NCBI RefSeq assembly: GCF_015207875.1
Contig: NZ_JADEVZ010000025.1
Coordinates: 1-64,000, forward strand
Source: Dolichospermum sp. LEGE 00240
GTDB lineage: Bacteria > Cyanobacteriota > Cyanobacteriia > Cyanobacteriales > Nostocaceae
Direction: 5' to 3'
Length of the DNA stretch: 64,000 nucleotides
Shown piece by piece: positions 53,329-62,646 of the stretch (its first letter is position 1; every line of letters starts with the position of its first letter). A program made the position numbers and the translations under genes. The notes below the pieces were generated by a model. That model ran no database searches and was not told where the DNA came from. It was given only the letters and a program-made list of their open reading frames with translations.

Positions 53329-54789
53329 CTAATTTATTTCAGATAAAGTTTTAAATTGTTCCTCACTAATACGTCCTGCTGCATATAAAGTTTCTGTGAT
53401 TTCAGAAATTGTTAAAACTGCGTGTGCTTGATAACCATTTTCTCGCAATCTGTCTTTTACACCTTGTTCATGATCCATAAATACTACGATATCATTGACA
53501 TTTAATCCTGCATATTTTAACTTTTCTGCTCCTTCCATTACGCTTTTACCACTGATCAGAATATCGTCAACAACGACAACAACTTCTCCAGGATTAAAAT
53601 TACCTTCTATTACCTTGCGGGTTCCGTGCGCTTTTACTTCTTTGCGGGGAAAAATCATCGGGGAATTTAGATGTAATGATAATCCAGTAGCAGTAGGTAA
53701 AGAACCATAAGGAATACCCGCTATTCTATCATAAGTTAGGTCTTTAAGAATCTCTGCATAAGCAATTACTATCTGATGAAATATTTGGGGATTGGAAATG
53801 ATTTTGCGGAGGTCTATATAATAGGGAAAGGTAGCTCCAGAAGCTTGGACAAATTCACCAAACATGATACAACCAATGTCATAAAGTTGTAGAATTAAAT
53901 CTAAAAGCGGGTGTTTATTTAACAAACAAACATCAGGAAACCAGACGGAACAAGTGGAGTTTTCCTGGGAAATTTCAGTTCTGAGATGATTAATTTCCAC
54001 CCTTAAAGATTGCAGTTGTGTAGATAGATTTTCACTTCCTAACATATCTTGAGAAACGGGAAGAAGTAACCCATCACCATTATAATTTAATCCCGCTGAT
54101 AGCAAGTTTTTAAGATTACCACCTTCAGACCAGATGCTGCGGGCTAAAATTACTCTTTCTGGTGCTTCTTTGCGAATTTTTGCTAAAATATCTGGCTGAA
54201 TAGTTCCTACTTCTAAACCTAGTTGTTCAGGTGTTCCCCAGTTTTTTGCTTCTTTAACTACTTGTAAATAAAAAGGGGATTCGGCTGTAGGGTATTGCTG
54301 TAAAATTGCCGCACCTGGATTAGAAGTTGTACACAAAATAAAAACGGCTTTATCGGGATAAACTAAAAAGGGGGCTACGTGATCTTGTCCTGCATAAGGA
54401 CTCAATGTAATCGCATCAATCTGCCATTCTTCAAAAACAGTTTTAGCGAAAATTGTGCTAGTATTAAGATCGCTATGTTTAGCATCTAATATAATCGGAA
54501 TGTGGGCAGGAATAGCTTTTAAAGTTCGTTGTAGTAATTCCCATCCCGGAATACCTAAAGCTGCGTAAAATCCCAGAGTTGGTTTATAGGCACATACTAA
54601 ATCAGTGGTTTGGGAGATAGTAAATTCCAACCAATCCCACAGACTATCAATCAAACTATTGGAATGTGATTTCTGGGAATATCGTTCAGGGAGCATTTCT
54701 GGATTAGGATCTAGTCCTATAAATAGTAAACTCTGATTTTGGGCGATCGCCCCATTCAATTTATCGTAAAATTTCATTAATGGTAACAT
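53329..54789 (-). CDS. Bifunctional OMP decarboxylase / orotate phosphoribosyltransferase
   Basis: The protein catalyses the last two steps of UMP synthesis. The N-terminal half is a pyrF-type (PyrF2) decarboxylase: LLFIGLDPNPEM, ILDAKHSDLNTS (Asp-Lys-Asp catalytic set). The C-terminal half is PyrE: the PRPP motif VVVVDDILISGKSVMEGA near residue 430. I place the start at ATG 54789, outside the upstream gene; an ATG 12 bases on is equally possible. An open extension to 54840 would overlap the PLD gene and is unlikely. The F-E order differs from the E-F order of animal UMP synthase. Confidence 0.92.
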   Translation of the reverse strand: MLPLMKFYDKLNGAIAQNQSLLFIGLDPNPEMLPERYSQKSHSNSLIDSLWDWLEFTISQTTDLVCAYKPTLGFYAALGIPGWELLQRTLKAIPAHIPIILDAKHSDLNTSTIFAKTVFEEWQIDAITLSPYAGQDHVAPFLVYPDKAVFILCTTSNPGAAILQQYPTAESPFYLQVVKEAKNWGTPEQLGLEVGTIQPDILAKIRKEAPERVILARSIWSEGGNLKNLLSAGLNYNGDGLLLPVSQDMLGSENLSTQLQSLRVEINHLRTEISQENSTCSVWFPDVCLLNKHPLLDLILQLYDIGCIMFGEFVQASGATFPYYIDLRKIISNPQIFHQIVIAYAEILKDLTYDRIAGIPYGSLPTATGLSLHLNSPMIFPRKEVKAHGTRKVIEGNFNPGEVVVVVDDILISGKSVMEGAEKLKYAGLNVNDIVVFMDHEQGVKDRLRENGYQAHAVLTISEITETLYAAGRISEEQFKTLSEIN

Positions 54790-54806
54790 GATTATCCGTA
54801 TATGCG

Positions 54807-56447
54807 TTAATCTGCGGTTAATGTGATCATTCCTTCCCATCTTACCAACATTTTAGCACTAATTCCTGGTACTTTATCAACATCTTGTAAAGAAGTAAAT
54901 TTTTGCTGTTGACGGGCTATAATTATTCTTTCGGCTAACTTTTCACCCACACCAGGAAGAGTTTCTAATTCTGCTTGACTTGCTGTATTGAGATTAATTT
55001 TAGTGGTAATTGGATTTACGAAAGATGATGGTTGTTTAATTTGAGGACATTTTTTAACTTCTGCATCTATTTTAGATTTAACATTTGCTGGTAGACCAGG
55101 TTTTATTTGACCATAAAGGCGATTAAATTCTCTTTGATAATGTGCTGCTACTGTAGGATTTTCAATCACTATTAATGTTTCATCATTGCCATTATTTGCT
55201 GCTTCTGACCAATTATGTGAACCTGTAATTACGGTTTGGCTATCAATGACTGCAAATTTATTGTGCAATAAATCACCCTTAGCTAAAATTGGGACTCCGA
55301 CGGTAGAAATGGGATTTTTCCAAGGACGGTTATCAACTTCATATTTACAGTTATCACTTAAAGCAAATCCCATCATATCTAAAGCTTCACTGTAGGGACG
55401 ATAGGCAAATTGTGGTGCAATTAAAGCCCGAATTTGGACATTTTGATGATGACGTTCTTCGAGAATATTGGCAAGTTGTTGATCGGAAAATACAAATAAT
55501 GCTAAATCAACTGTTTTTGAACTTGCAGATAAGGTTTTGGCAATTAACCCATTACTGGAATTACTCCAAGGTTCAGTAGGAGATGTTGGAGAAAAATGAA
55601 TTGTAATTTTGCTATTCCCCAATGTAATTGTTTGTGGGTTACGAACAGGTTTTGTAACTCCAAATTTACTATCTGGTTTTCCTCCTACTCCGTCACCCCA
55701 GATAATATTAAATTCTTCTGTTAATAAAGTTGCTAATTCAGAACTATCAATTTTTAATAAATTATTGGCATTACCCAAACTGCTAGGATTTGTAAAGTCT
55801 CCAGAGGTATCACTGAAGGTAAAATTTGCAGAAGTAATAACCACAAAACGATGATCAACAACAACGAACTTATGGTGCATTAAACTACTACCCTTTGAAC
55901 CATCAGCGGTATCATCTAGCCAAGGAATTTGGGCATTTTGAATAATTGCTAACCCATCCCGTTGACTAATTTCCGCTGGTGTGATTTGATTATCTTGATT
56001 GATATCCACAAATTTCCGAAATTCTTGATATCGTTCTTGTTCTCTTTTTCCTAACTTCGCTATTTCTGCGGAAGTGAAACTACTCCAAGGACGAGAATAA
56101 TTACTTTCTAAAATTAACCTAATCTTTACGCCAGATTTTTGTTTTTGTGCTAATATTTGGGCAACTCTTGGTAAACGCAATTCTTGGACAGCTATATCCA
56201 CAGTAGATTTAGCTTGGGAAATAGTATCAACAATCTGCTTTTCTAAATCATCTCCTAACCGGGTTTGCTGACGATAGGTTTCTTGATATTCGGAAGATTG
56301 GGAATTATTGAAGTAAACTTGAATTAAAGGATCTTGGGGTAATGGTGCTAAACGCTGGTTTGATGATTGGACTTGTTCACAACCAGTCAGAGTGAATAGC
56401 AATAAAAAAACATAAGAAAAATAGCGAACTTGTGGGAAAATAAACAC
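54807..56447 (-). CDS. Phospholipase D-like lipoprotein with EF-hand and HhH domain
   Basis: The protein has 546 residues. A lipoprotein signal ends LTGC (Cys23). Two HKD motifs form a PLD active site: His191-x-Lys193-x4-Asp198 (HHKFVVVD) and LHNKFAVID with GSHNWSEAAN near 400-415. Between the first strand and the first HKD is a canonical EF-hand calcium loop, Asp148 to Glu159 (DINQDNQITPAE). The C-terminus is a ComEA-like helix-hairpin-helix (LNTASQAELETLPGVGEKLAERII). Nuclease action on extracellular DNA is the likeliest function. The pyrF-pyrE gene starts 17 bp downstream. Confidence 0.85.
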   Translation of the reverse strand: MFIFPQVRYFSYVFLLLFTLTGCEQVQSSNQRLAPLPQDPLIQVYFNNSQSSEYQETYRQQTRLGDDLEKQIVDTISQAKSTVDIAVQELRLPRVAQILAQKQKSGVKIRLILESNYSRPWSSFTSAEIAKLGKREQERYQEFRKFVDINQDNQITPAEISQRDGLAIIQNAQIPWLDDTADGSKGSSLMHHKFVVVDHRFVVITSANFTFSDTSGDFTNPSSLGNANNLLKIDSSELATLLTEEFNIIWGDGVGGKPDSKFGVTKPVRNPQTITLGNSKITIHFSPTSPTEPWSNSSNGLIAKTLSASSKTVDLALFVFSDQQLANILEERHHQNVQIRALIAPQFAYRPYSEALDMMGFALSDNCKYEVDNRPWKNPISTVGVPILAKGDLLHNKFAVIDSQTVITGSHNWSEAANNGNDETLIVIENPTVAAHYQREFNRLYGQIKPGLPANVKSKIDAEVKKCPQIKQPSSFVNPITTKINLNTASQAELETLPGVGEKLAERIIIARQQQKFTSLQDVDKVPGISAKMLVRWEGMITLTAD

Positions 56448-56588
56448 AGTAACTTGATAAAAGTAAATTACAGAGATTTTAATGTATTTATATCACATTC
56501 TGAATTTCTTTCTTCCTCTGCGCCTTTGCTCCTTTGCGTCTACCCTGCGGGATCTCTAAGAGAGATTGCGCGAAATAAAAACAAGACT

Positions 56589-57737
56589 ATGCAAATATAT
56601 CTAGATTACAGTGCAACTGCTCCCACTCGTCCAGAAGCGATCGCAATTATCCAAAAAATCTTAACACAACAGTGGGGTAATCCTTCCAGTTTACATGAAT
56701 GGGGCAACCGCGCCGCCTTGGTTGTGGAAACTGCGCGAATGCAAGTAGCAGGTTTAATTAATGCTGTTCCTGAATCAATTATTTTCACTTCTGGGGGAAC
56801 GGAAGCAGATAATTTAGCAATTATGGGGGTGGCGCGATGTTACAATACTCCCCAACATATGATCATTTCCAGTGTAGAACATTCCGCCATTTCTGAACCG
56901 GCGAAAATGTTAGAAAATTGGGGTTGGGAAGTTACCCGTTTGGGTGTAAATCATCACGGAAGAGTTAACCCCGCAGATTTAACCGCAGCTTTGCGAGATA
57001 ACACCGTGTTGGTATCTGTGATTTATGGACAAAGCGAAATAGGAACAGTCCAACCAATTGGAGAATTGGGAAAAATCACGAAAACACACGGCGCTTTATT
57101 TCACACAGATGCAGTGCAAGTTGCTGGACGTTTACCCATAGATGTGCAGACATTACCTGTAGATTTATTGAGTCTATCTAGTCATAAAATCTATGGTGGT
57201 TTGGGTGCAGGGGCGTTATATGTGCGTTCTGGAGTGGCATTAATGCCGCTGCTGGGTGGGGGTGGACAGGAGAACGGACTGCGTTCAGGGACGCAAGCAA
57301 CACCCGCTATTGCTGGATTTGGAGTAGCTGCGGAGTTAGCAGCACAGGAATTAGAGACGGAAAGAGAGAGATTGATCTTATTGCGCGATCGCCTCTTTGC
57401 CATTCTAGCAGATGTTCCGGGTTTAATACCCACAGGTGACAAGATTCATCGTTTACCCCATCATCTCAGCTTTTATTTAGAAGCAGCCGACGGAGAAAAA
57501 ATCAGCGGTAAAACCTTAGTAAGACAGTTAAATTTAGCCGGAATTGGTATTAGTGCTGGTGCGGCTTGCAATAGTGGCAAATTAAAACCTAGTCCCATTT
57601 TGTTAGCTATGGGATATTCTCCCAAAGCAGCTTTGTGTGGAATTAGATTAACTTTAGGAAAACAGACAACAGCAGCCGATATTGATTGGACTGGGATAGT
57701 TGTGAAACAGATTTTGCAGAGATTAATCCCCAGTTAA
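56589..57737 (+). CDS. Cysteine desulfurase (NifS/IscS family)
   Basis: I start at ATG 56589 (MQIYLDYSATAPTRPEA), giving 382 residues; the 53 upstream codons are repeat-derived. The enzyme releases sulfur from cysteine for Fe-S and thio-cofactor synthesis, with PLP bound at the Lys of SLSSHKIYGG. The catalytic Cys lies in GAACNSGKLKPSPI, and FTSGGTEADNLAI and HTDAVQVAGR are the other PLP contacts. The short loop around Cys fits group I. No nif or isc partner is adjacent, so a housekeeping role is likely. Confidence 0.92.
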   Translation: MQIYLDYSATAPTRPEAIAIIQKILTQQWGNPSSLHEWGNRAALVVETARMQVAGLINAVPESIIFTSGGTEADNLAIMGVARCYNTPQHMIISSVEHSAISEPAKMLENWGWEVTRLGVNHHGRVNPADLTAALRDNTVLVSVIYGQSEIGTVQPIGELGKITKTHGALFHTDAVQVAGRLPIDVQTLPVDLLSLSSHKIYGGLGAGALYVRSGVALMPLLGGGGQENGLRSGTQATPAIAGFGVAAELAAQELETERERLILLRDRLFAILADVPGLIPTGDKIHRLPHHLSFYLEAADGEKISGKTLVRQLNLAGIGISAGAACNSGKLKPSPILLAMGYSPKAALCGIRLTLGKQTTAADIDWTGIVVKQILQRLIPS

Positions 57738-57830
57738 CTTTCGGAAATTAGATGTCTTAATTATTCGTATTGATAATATAACGAATAGGTGATAGTAAGC
57801 AATTACCAATTACCAATTACCAGTTACCAA

Positions 57831-58193
57831 TTAAACACCTAATAATTTGTAGATAATGTTATTGACAAGAGTAAGCGCAAAAGCACCTAAAATTGCACTC
57901 CAAATGCCAAAACGTAACCGAAAACCATCTACTAACCAAGCAGCAATACTAAAACAAGCAACAGCAATCATGAAAGTAAAGATACCAGATAATAAGTCAA
58001 AGGTGGCTAAATTTGGTATCACAAACAAAACCTTGAGAACTGGCTTAACTAGCGCTGTAATAATACCTAAAACTGCGGCGGAAAAAATTGCCTTTTCAGG
58101 AGAATCAATTTCCACTCCTAAAGGTAATTTACTAATAATCCACAAACTAACAGCCGTTACTAACCAAACAATTAGCAGCGTCGTAATATCCAT
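57831..58193 (-). CDS. Phage-holin-family (4_2) membrane protein
   Basis: The protein has 120 residues and four membrane helices (about 4-22, 32-55, 65-88 and 95-115). PLGVEIDSPEKAIFSAAVLGIITALVKPVLKVL followed by LSGIFTFMIAVACFSIAAWLVDGFRL marks the Phage_holin_4_2 family, which is widespread in cyanobacteria as a chromosomal membrane protein of unknown function. No phage genes are nearby, so it is not a prophage holin. Confidence 0.85.
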   Translation of the reverse strand: MDITTLLIVWLVTAVSLWIISKLPLGVEIDSPEKAIFSAAVLGIITALVKPVLKVLFVIPNLATFDLLSGIFTFMIAVACFSIAAWLVDGFRLRFGIWSAILGAFALTLVNNIIYKLLGV

Positions 58194-58361
58194 TACCAGA
58201 ACCCCTGAAACGTGAATGTTGATATGACGATAAATTACCTGGTTGACTTGGTTTCTTGATCTAAAAATCTTCGTAGCTTAACCAATTATTTATAAATTAG
58301 CAGAATTTCTCACTAGAACTGAAATTTATTCTAGATATCTTTAGGTTTACTATAAACCACC

Positions 58362-58394
58362 AGATCCCCGACTTCTCTAAGAAGTCGGGGATCT
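58362..58394. repeat. Intact 33-bp palindrome at a gene 3' end
   Basis: Identical to 7979-8011 (15-bp stem AGATCCCCGACTTCT with loop CTA). It ends 26 bp beyond the stop of the DUF4090 gene on the minus strand. Confidence 0.8.
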
Positions 58395-58420
58395 GACTTT
58401 TGCACGGAATTCTTTGTCTT

Positions 58421-58708
58421 TTACTTACCACCGTAGAAAAAAGCAACTTCCTTTTCTTTTAAGGGTGCAAAACCAGCTTCAATCAGCTTTTGATCAAGTT
58501 CAGCTTGGGGGATATGTTTAGCACCAATCCGAACGATGCGAGAACGCATGGTATTGGAGACACCGCTGCGTTGTCTATTGGCTTCTAACCCCATGACCTG
58601 ACTGTACAATTCTAACTTGGCTGTGGGAATAGGAGAGCCATCAAAATCAATTCCTTTGGCGATCGCTTGATCAATAGCATCAGCACCAGTAGTCGTTTCA
58701 GTAGTCAT
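58421..58708 (-). CDS. DUF4090-family protein
   Basis: The protein has 95 residues and matches the cyanobacterial DUF4090 family along its full length: GADAIDQAIAKGIDFDGSPIP, NRQRSGVSNTMRSRIVR and GAKHIPQAELDQKL, ending FAPLKEKEVAFFYGGK. It is small, soluble and highly conserved, so probably important, but no function is known to me. An intact palindrome follows its stop. Confidence 0.85.
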   Translation of the reverse strand: MTTETTTGADAIDQAIAKGIDFDGSPIPTAKLELYSQVMGLEANRQRSGVSNTMRSRIVRIGAKHIPQAELDQKLIEAGFAPLKEKEVAFFYGGK

Positions 58709-58779
58709 AGTAACCTATTTTCAAAGATATGGAAATATATTATCAGGGAATGCCTCCTCAAGCACTGTAAATACAAGGA

Positions 58780-58815
58780 CGGGCAAGATGCCCATCCCAC
58801 ATCCCACAAGGTTGG
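58780..58815. repeat. GGGCAAGATGCCC hairpin fragment
   Basis: ACGGGCA-AGA-TGCCCAT: the central hairpin of the MITE copies B and C, without the long ends, 5' of xseA. It shows that the hairpin also occurs as a free REP-like unit. Confidence 0.5.
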
Positions 58816-58900
58816 ATAGCGAAGGGCTGCTGCAAGCAGTTCATCTTTTTTGTGGAGTTCTCTTAGTAGAATTAATCCAAAATCTAAAATCTAAAATCGG

Positions 58901-60121
58901 ATGATCTTTGACTTTCCTAATACCGCCCTTTCCGTAACTGGATTAACCGACTACCTAAAATTACTCTTAGAACAAGATGAAATTCTCAGACAAGTGTGGG
59001 TAACTGGGGAAGTTTCCAGCGCCAATTATCACCAAAGTGGATTATTTTTTACACTAAAAGATACGGATAGTACAGCCTCTATTAAGTGCGTAGCTTGGAA
59101 AAGTCAAGTACCAAAATTGGCACAAATGCCTGTGGCTGGCGAACAGTTAATTATTTTAGGCAGTATTCGCATTTATCCACAACGGGGAGAGTATCAATTA
59201 ACAGTGTGGCAAGCCTTACCTGCGGGTGTAGGTTTACAGGCGTTACGCTATCAACAACTAAAAAATCGCTTACAGGCTGAGGGACTATTTGATATAGAAA
59301 GAAAGAAATATATTCCCCCACATCCACAAATTATCGCTGTCGTTACGTCCCCAACAGCAGCGGCTTGGGGTGATATTCAAAAAACCCTCAAACATAGATA
59401 TCCCGGCTTACACATCTTATTTTCTCCCGCGACAGTGCAAGGTGAACAAGCACCAGCATCTATCGTTAAAGCCATTGAAAGAGTCAAAAAAGATGGTCGT
59501 GCGGAAGTATTAATTTTATCCAGAGGTGGTGGTGCTGTTGAAGAACTAGCTTGTTTTAATGATGAAAGAGTCGTTATGGCTGTTGCTAATTGTCCAATAC
59601 CAATAATAACAGGAATTGGACACCAAAGGGATGAATCCTTAACAGATTTAGTTGCTGATTCATGGGTACATACACCAACAGCCGCAGCGGAAACAGTTGT
59701 CCCGTCACTGTCTGATTTACAAATTCAACACCAACAGCGAATTATCGGCTTGTGTACAGCCGTCAATTCATCATTAGCAGCTAGGGAAAAGCAACTTCAA
59801 GGATTAAAACATCGGTTGCGTCAATTGCGCCTAGATAGACAAGTAGAACAGGAAAGAGACAAGTTATCTTGGCAACAGCGGCAATTATTACAAGTAACAA
59901 CGGGAAAATTACAACAAGCCAGCCAACACTTAGAAATGTTACGCCAAAAATTGGCTATTATTGACCCTCAATCTGTATTACAGCGTGGTTACGCGGTAGT
60001 GATAACAGAAAATGGTGTAATTCCTCGTTCTGTATCAGAATTAACTATAGGAGAAAATTTAGTGATTCAGTTGGCACAAGGTAAGGTAACAGTTAAAGTT
60101 ATAGAAGTTACTGAAGGTTAA
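58901..60121 (+). CDS. xseA: Exodeoxyribonuclease VII large subunit
   Basis: The protein has 406 residues. ExoVII degrades single-stranded DNA from both ends. The N-terminal OB-fold is clear (VSSANYHQSGLFFTLKDTDSTASIKCVAW), and the catalytic domain holds ILSRGGGAVEELACFNDE and ITGIGHQRDESLTDLVAD, with HTPTAAAE after it. A coiled coil covers about 275-350. No xseB reading frame follows: the next gene starts 68 bp on and is unrelated, so the small subunit must lie elsewhere. Confidence 0.94.
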   Translation: MIFDFPNTALSVTGLTDYLKLLLEQDEILRQVWVTGEVSSANYHQSGLFFTLKDTDSTASIKCVAWKSQVPKLAQMPVAGEQLIILGSIRIYPQRGEYQLTVWQALPAGVGLQALRYQQLKNRLQAEGLFDIERKKYIPPHPQIIAVVTSPTAAAWGDIQKTLKHRYPGLHILFSPATVQGEQAPASIVKAIERVKKDGRAEVLILSRGGGAVEELACFNDERVVMAVANCPIPIITGIGHQRDESLTDLVADSWVHTPTAAAETVVPSLSDLQIQHQQRIIGLCTAVNSSLAAREKQLQGLKHRLRQLRLDRQVEQERDKLSWQQRQLLQVTTGKLQQASQHLEMLRQKLAIIDPQSVLQRGYAVVITENGVIPRSVSELTIGENLVIQLAQGKVTVKVIEVTEG

Positions 60122-60189
60122 ATTTTGGAAAAGTATATTTTCAGACTTCAGACTTTACGCCCAGGATGCTCTACTGTACGATGTAAGCT

Positions 60190-61539
60190 ATGTCCTATCA
60201 TGATTCTGCCTTACTACAAAAAATTTCTGTCGAGATTTGTCAATCAATTATTGCTATTCAACAACAGCAACCGGAATTATTGATTGCAAAATATCGAACT
60301 ATTAACTGGCAAATATCTACAAATAAATCGGCTTTGAGTGCAAAATTTAGAGCTATACTCAGCCAAACTCAAAGCTGGGATGAATTATTACAAAAACTGC
60401 AATCATCACTTAAAGCAGTGCTTGTTCCCGCAGCTTTTAATTCACAAATAATATCAGATTTAATATCTGATATTGAGCAGTTAAATTCCGAAAATATTGA
60501 TGTAAATGCTAATCATTTACTCCAACGACAGTCTGTAAATATAACTATTTTACTTTTAGATGCAGAAAACCTACAACTGAACGCGAATACTGAAAAGTTT
60601 TTAACTACAATTTGTCATTCTCCTGTACAAGTTAAAATTGCTTTTGCTAATTGGTCAAATCGCGGAAAATTGGATGTAGAATTACATGAACGTGGCTATG
60701 ATTTAATTCATGTTCCTGCTGGTAGAGATAATGCTGATGGGAAAATGATTGCGGTGGGTTCTTCTATTCATGAACGCTATCCTAATGTTAAGGAAGTGTT
60801 TGTTTGTTCCTCAGATAAGGTAATGACCAACTTATGTAATACGTTACAGCAAAATGGGATATTAGTTTATCAAGTTAGTCAACATGGAGAAAATATTAAG
60901 GTATTTAATAGTGCAACCAGTGAAACTGTTAATTATTCTCTGAAACCTGTGCCAGAAATACCTTCTATAGAACAGTTTATTTTTCAAATCAAGGGCTTGA
61001 TTAAATTACAACAAAAGCAAACTGCTAGTTATTGGGTGAAACTTTCGATTCTGTCTAAATTATTTAAAAGCAAACATCAATTAACTATTAGTCAAATTAT
61101 TGCTCATCATTTTCCTGGCAAAAAAGCCAAAGATGTATTTATTAACTATCCATCTGAGATTGTCATTCATCAAATTGATGAAAAATCTGAATTATATGTC
61201 ACAATCTTTGAACATCAACAAATCCAGTCGGGAGATGGTCAAGATCATGTACAAGCTACAATATCAAGCGGATTATCTGCTATTAGTTCTGCCGCAGATT
61301 TAGAACAAGCAATCAAAAATATTTTGATAGATTTAAGTAAATCAGATAATCGGCGATTTGTGGATATTAGTATTTTGGGTAGTAAGTTTTATCAGCAATA
61401 TGGTCAACCGATTACGGAACAAATAAAACAATTGCAGATTGGTGGTAGTTTTGTGAAGTTTTTACATTCTTGTAATTCTTTGCAAATTCAGCAGGTAGGT
61501 AAAAGATGGGAGGTAGGTGTTAAGAAGTCGGAACTATAG
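60190..61539 (+). CDS. NYN-domain protein with OST-HTH-like tail
   Basis: The protein has 449 residues. The central part is a PIN-like NYN ribonuclease domain: ITILLLDAENLQL (about 117-129, acidic site), VKIAFANWSNRG, HERGYDLIHVPAGRDNADGKMI and VFVCSSDKVMTNLCNTLQQNG. The C-terminal region (SQIIAHHFPGKKAKDVFINYP and a later FVDISILGSKFYQQYGQPITEQIKQL) resembles OST-HTH/LOTUS repeats. It probably cleaves or binds RNA. The N-terminal 110 residues are helical and unassigned. It is in the same direction as xseA with 68 bp between. Confidence 0.8.
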   Translation: MSYHDSALLQKISVEICQSIIAIQQQQPELLIAKYRTINWQISTNKSALSAKFRAILSQTQSWDELLQKLQSSLKAVLVPAAFNSQIISDLISDIEQLNSENIDVNANHLLQRQSVNITILLLDAENLQLNANTEKFLTTICHSPVQVKIAFANWSNRGKLDVELHERGYDLIHVPAGRDNADGKMIAVGSSIHERYPNVKEVFVCSSDKVMTNLCNTLQQNGILVYQVSQHGENIKVFNSATSETVNYSLKPVPEIPSIEQFIFQIKGLIKLQQKQTASYWVKLSILSKLFKSKHQLTISQIIAHHFPGKKAKDVFINYPSEIVIHQIDEKSELYVTIFEHQQIQSGDGQDHVQATISSGLSAISSAADLEQAIKNILIDLSKSDNRRFVDISILGSKFYQQYGQPITEQIKQLQIGGSFVKFLHSCNSLQIQQVGKRWEVGVKKSEL

Positions 61540-61880
61540 GAATCCGGTTTGATTCTGTGAATTTACTTGTGTGGTAAGGGAACAGGGAACAGGAATGGCA
61601 AAGGACAAGGACCAGGAGGACACTTTTTCCGATTTCCGAATTATTGATCACATAAATTTATTGATTAAATGTTGTATTAATCACATAAATCAGTTAATAT
61701 ACTGATGTTTTCATTATTTAACCCTTCTTGCTTCTTTTTTTATTCTCAACTCCTGATATTTTTCCCCGTCTTTGCCTTTTGTGCATTTTTCTATTATTCT
61801 TGGGCATAATCTCATAAATAATTATATTCTGGTGTTGTGTACCCTTACTCTAGCCACCGTATTTTGATACTAAAATCTCC
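61540..61880. other. Spacer of 341 bp with dispersed repeats
   Basis: It contains ATCCGGTTTGATTCTGTGAA at 61551-61570, GGGAACAGGGAACAGG heptamers at about 61578, and two direct TTGATTAAATGTTG/AATCACATAAAT motifs at 61648-61690. No gene is seen. Confidence 0.45.
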
Positions 61881-62540
61881 ATGAAAACAACTACAGAATC
61901 TCACTACAACCAACTACCTAATAGTTACTCCCCTTCTGTTCCCCTTTGTGTTTATCGAGAGTTGACAGTGGAGTTACAAGCAGTCCAATCCAAATTGGAT
62001 GTTATTACCAGTCATAATCAGAAATTAGTCCAGGAAAACCAACAACTGCGTCAAGAAATTACTAAAGTGATTCAGTCTTGCTTAGAACTGCAAAAGCTAG
62101 TTAGTACATCATCACCCAGTTCTCCCGCATCATCTCCATCTGATCATGAAGTTAAATATCCGCCTCAACCTCAGCCGACACCTGACCATGATCACGAGGT
62201 AAAACACACACATAAGCCAACTGTTACCACATTATCTCCGCGTCTGCAAACAAATCGTCTCCGACCGAAAACAGCAACAAAACCAACCCCTCCTCAAAAC
62301 CGTCGTCAGGAGTCCGCCGCACCAAGGACGAATATAAACTTGCCAGGATCAGAAACAGTATTTATAGAAGAACAGGAAGTTCGCTACTATCCCCAATCTC
62401 AGTCTGAGGGTAAAGGATTAAATGGTTGGTGGCTGATAGTAACTATTATATTCATCATGATAACTGGTTTTGCGGCTGGGTATTTAATTGTGCGCCCTTT
62501 ATTCCAAAATCACACCCAACCTTCAACAATTAAAAATTGA
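61881..62540 (+). CDS. Coiled-coil, proline-rich single-pass membrane protein
   Basis: The protein has 219 residues. A coiled coil (about 28-75, VELQAVQSKLDVITSHNQKL) is followed by a Pro/Ser/His-rich disordered linker (about 77-160) with a repeated DHEVK(Y/H) motif. One membrane helix is near the C-terminus (about 181-205, GWWLIVTIIFIMITGFAAGYLIV) and a short tail follows. No enzymatic motif. It may be a structural or scaffold protein; I know no family. Confidence 0.6.
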   Translation: MKTTTESHYNQLPNSYSPSVPLCVYRELTVELQAVQSKLDVITSHNQKLVQENQQLRQEITKVIQSCLELQKLVSTSSPSSPASSPSDHEVKYPPQPQPTPDHDHEVKHTHKPTVTTLSPRLQTNRLRPKTATKPTPPQNRRQESAAPRTNINLPGSETVFIEEQEVRYYPQSQSEGKGLNGWWLIVTIIFIMITGFAAGYLIVRPLFQNHTQPSTIKN

Positions 62541-62646
62541 AAATTCATAGACAATAGGACTTACGCACTGTACAAATTAACCATCATCTGTACGCAGGAT
62601 ATTTGGTCGTTTCAGTGCTATAAAATACCACTTTTCAAACATCCTC

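Noticed and set aside
57831-58193. Prophage indicated by a holin-family protein
   Set aside because: No capsid, integrase, terminase or lysis genes are nearby; this family is chromosomal in cyanobacteria.
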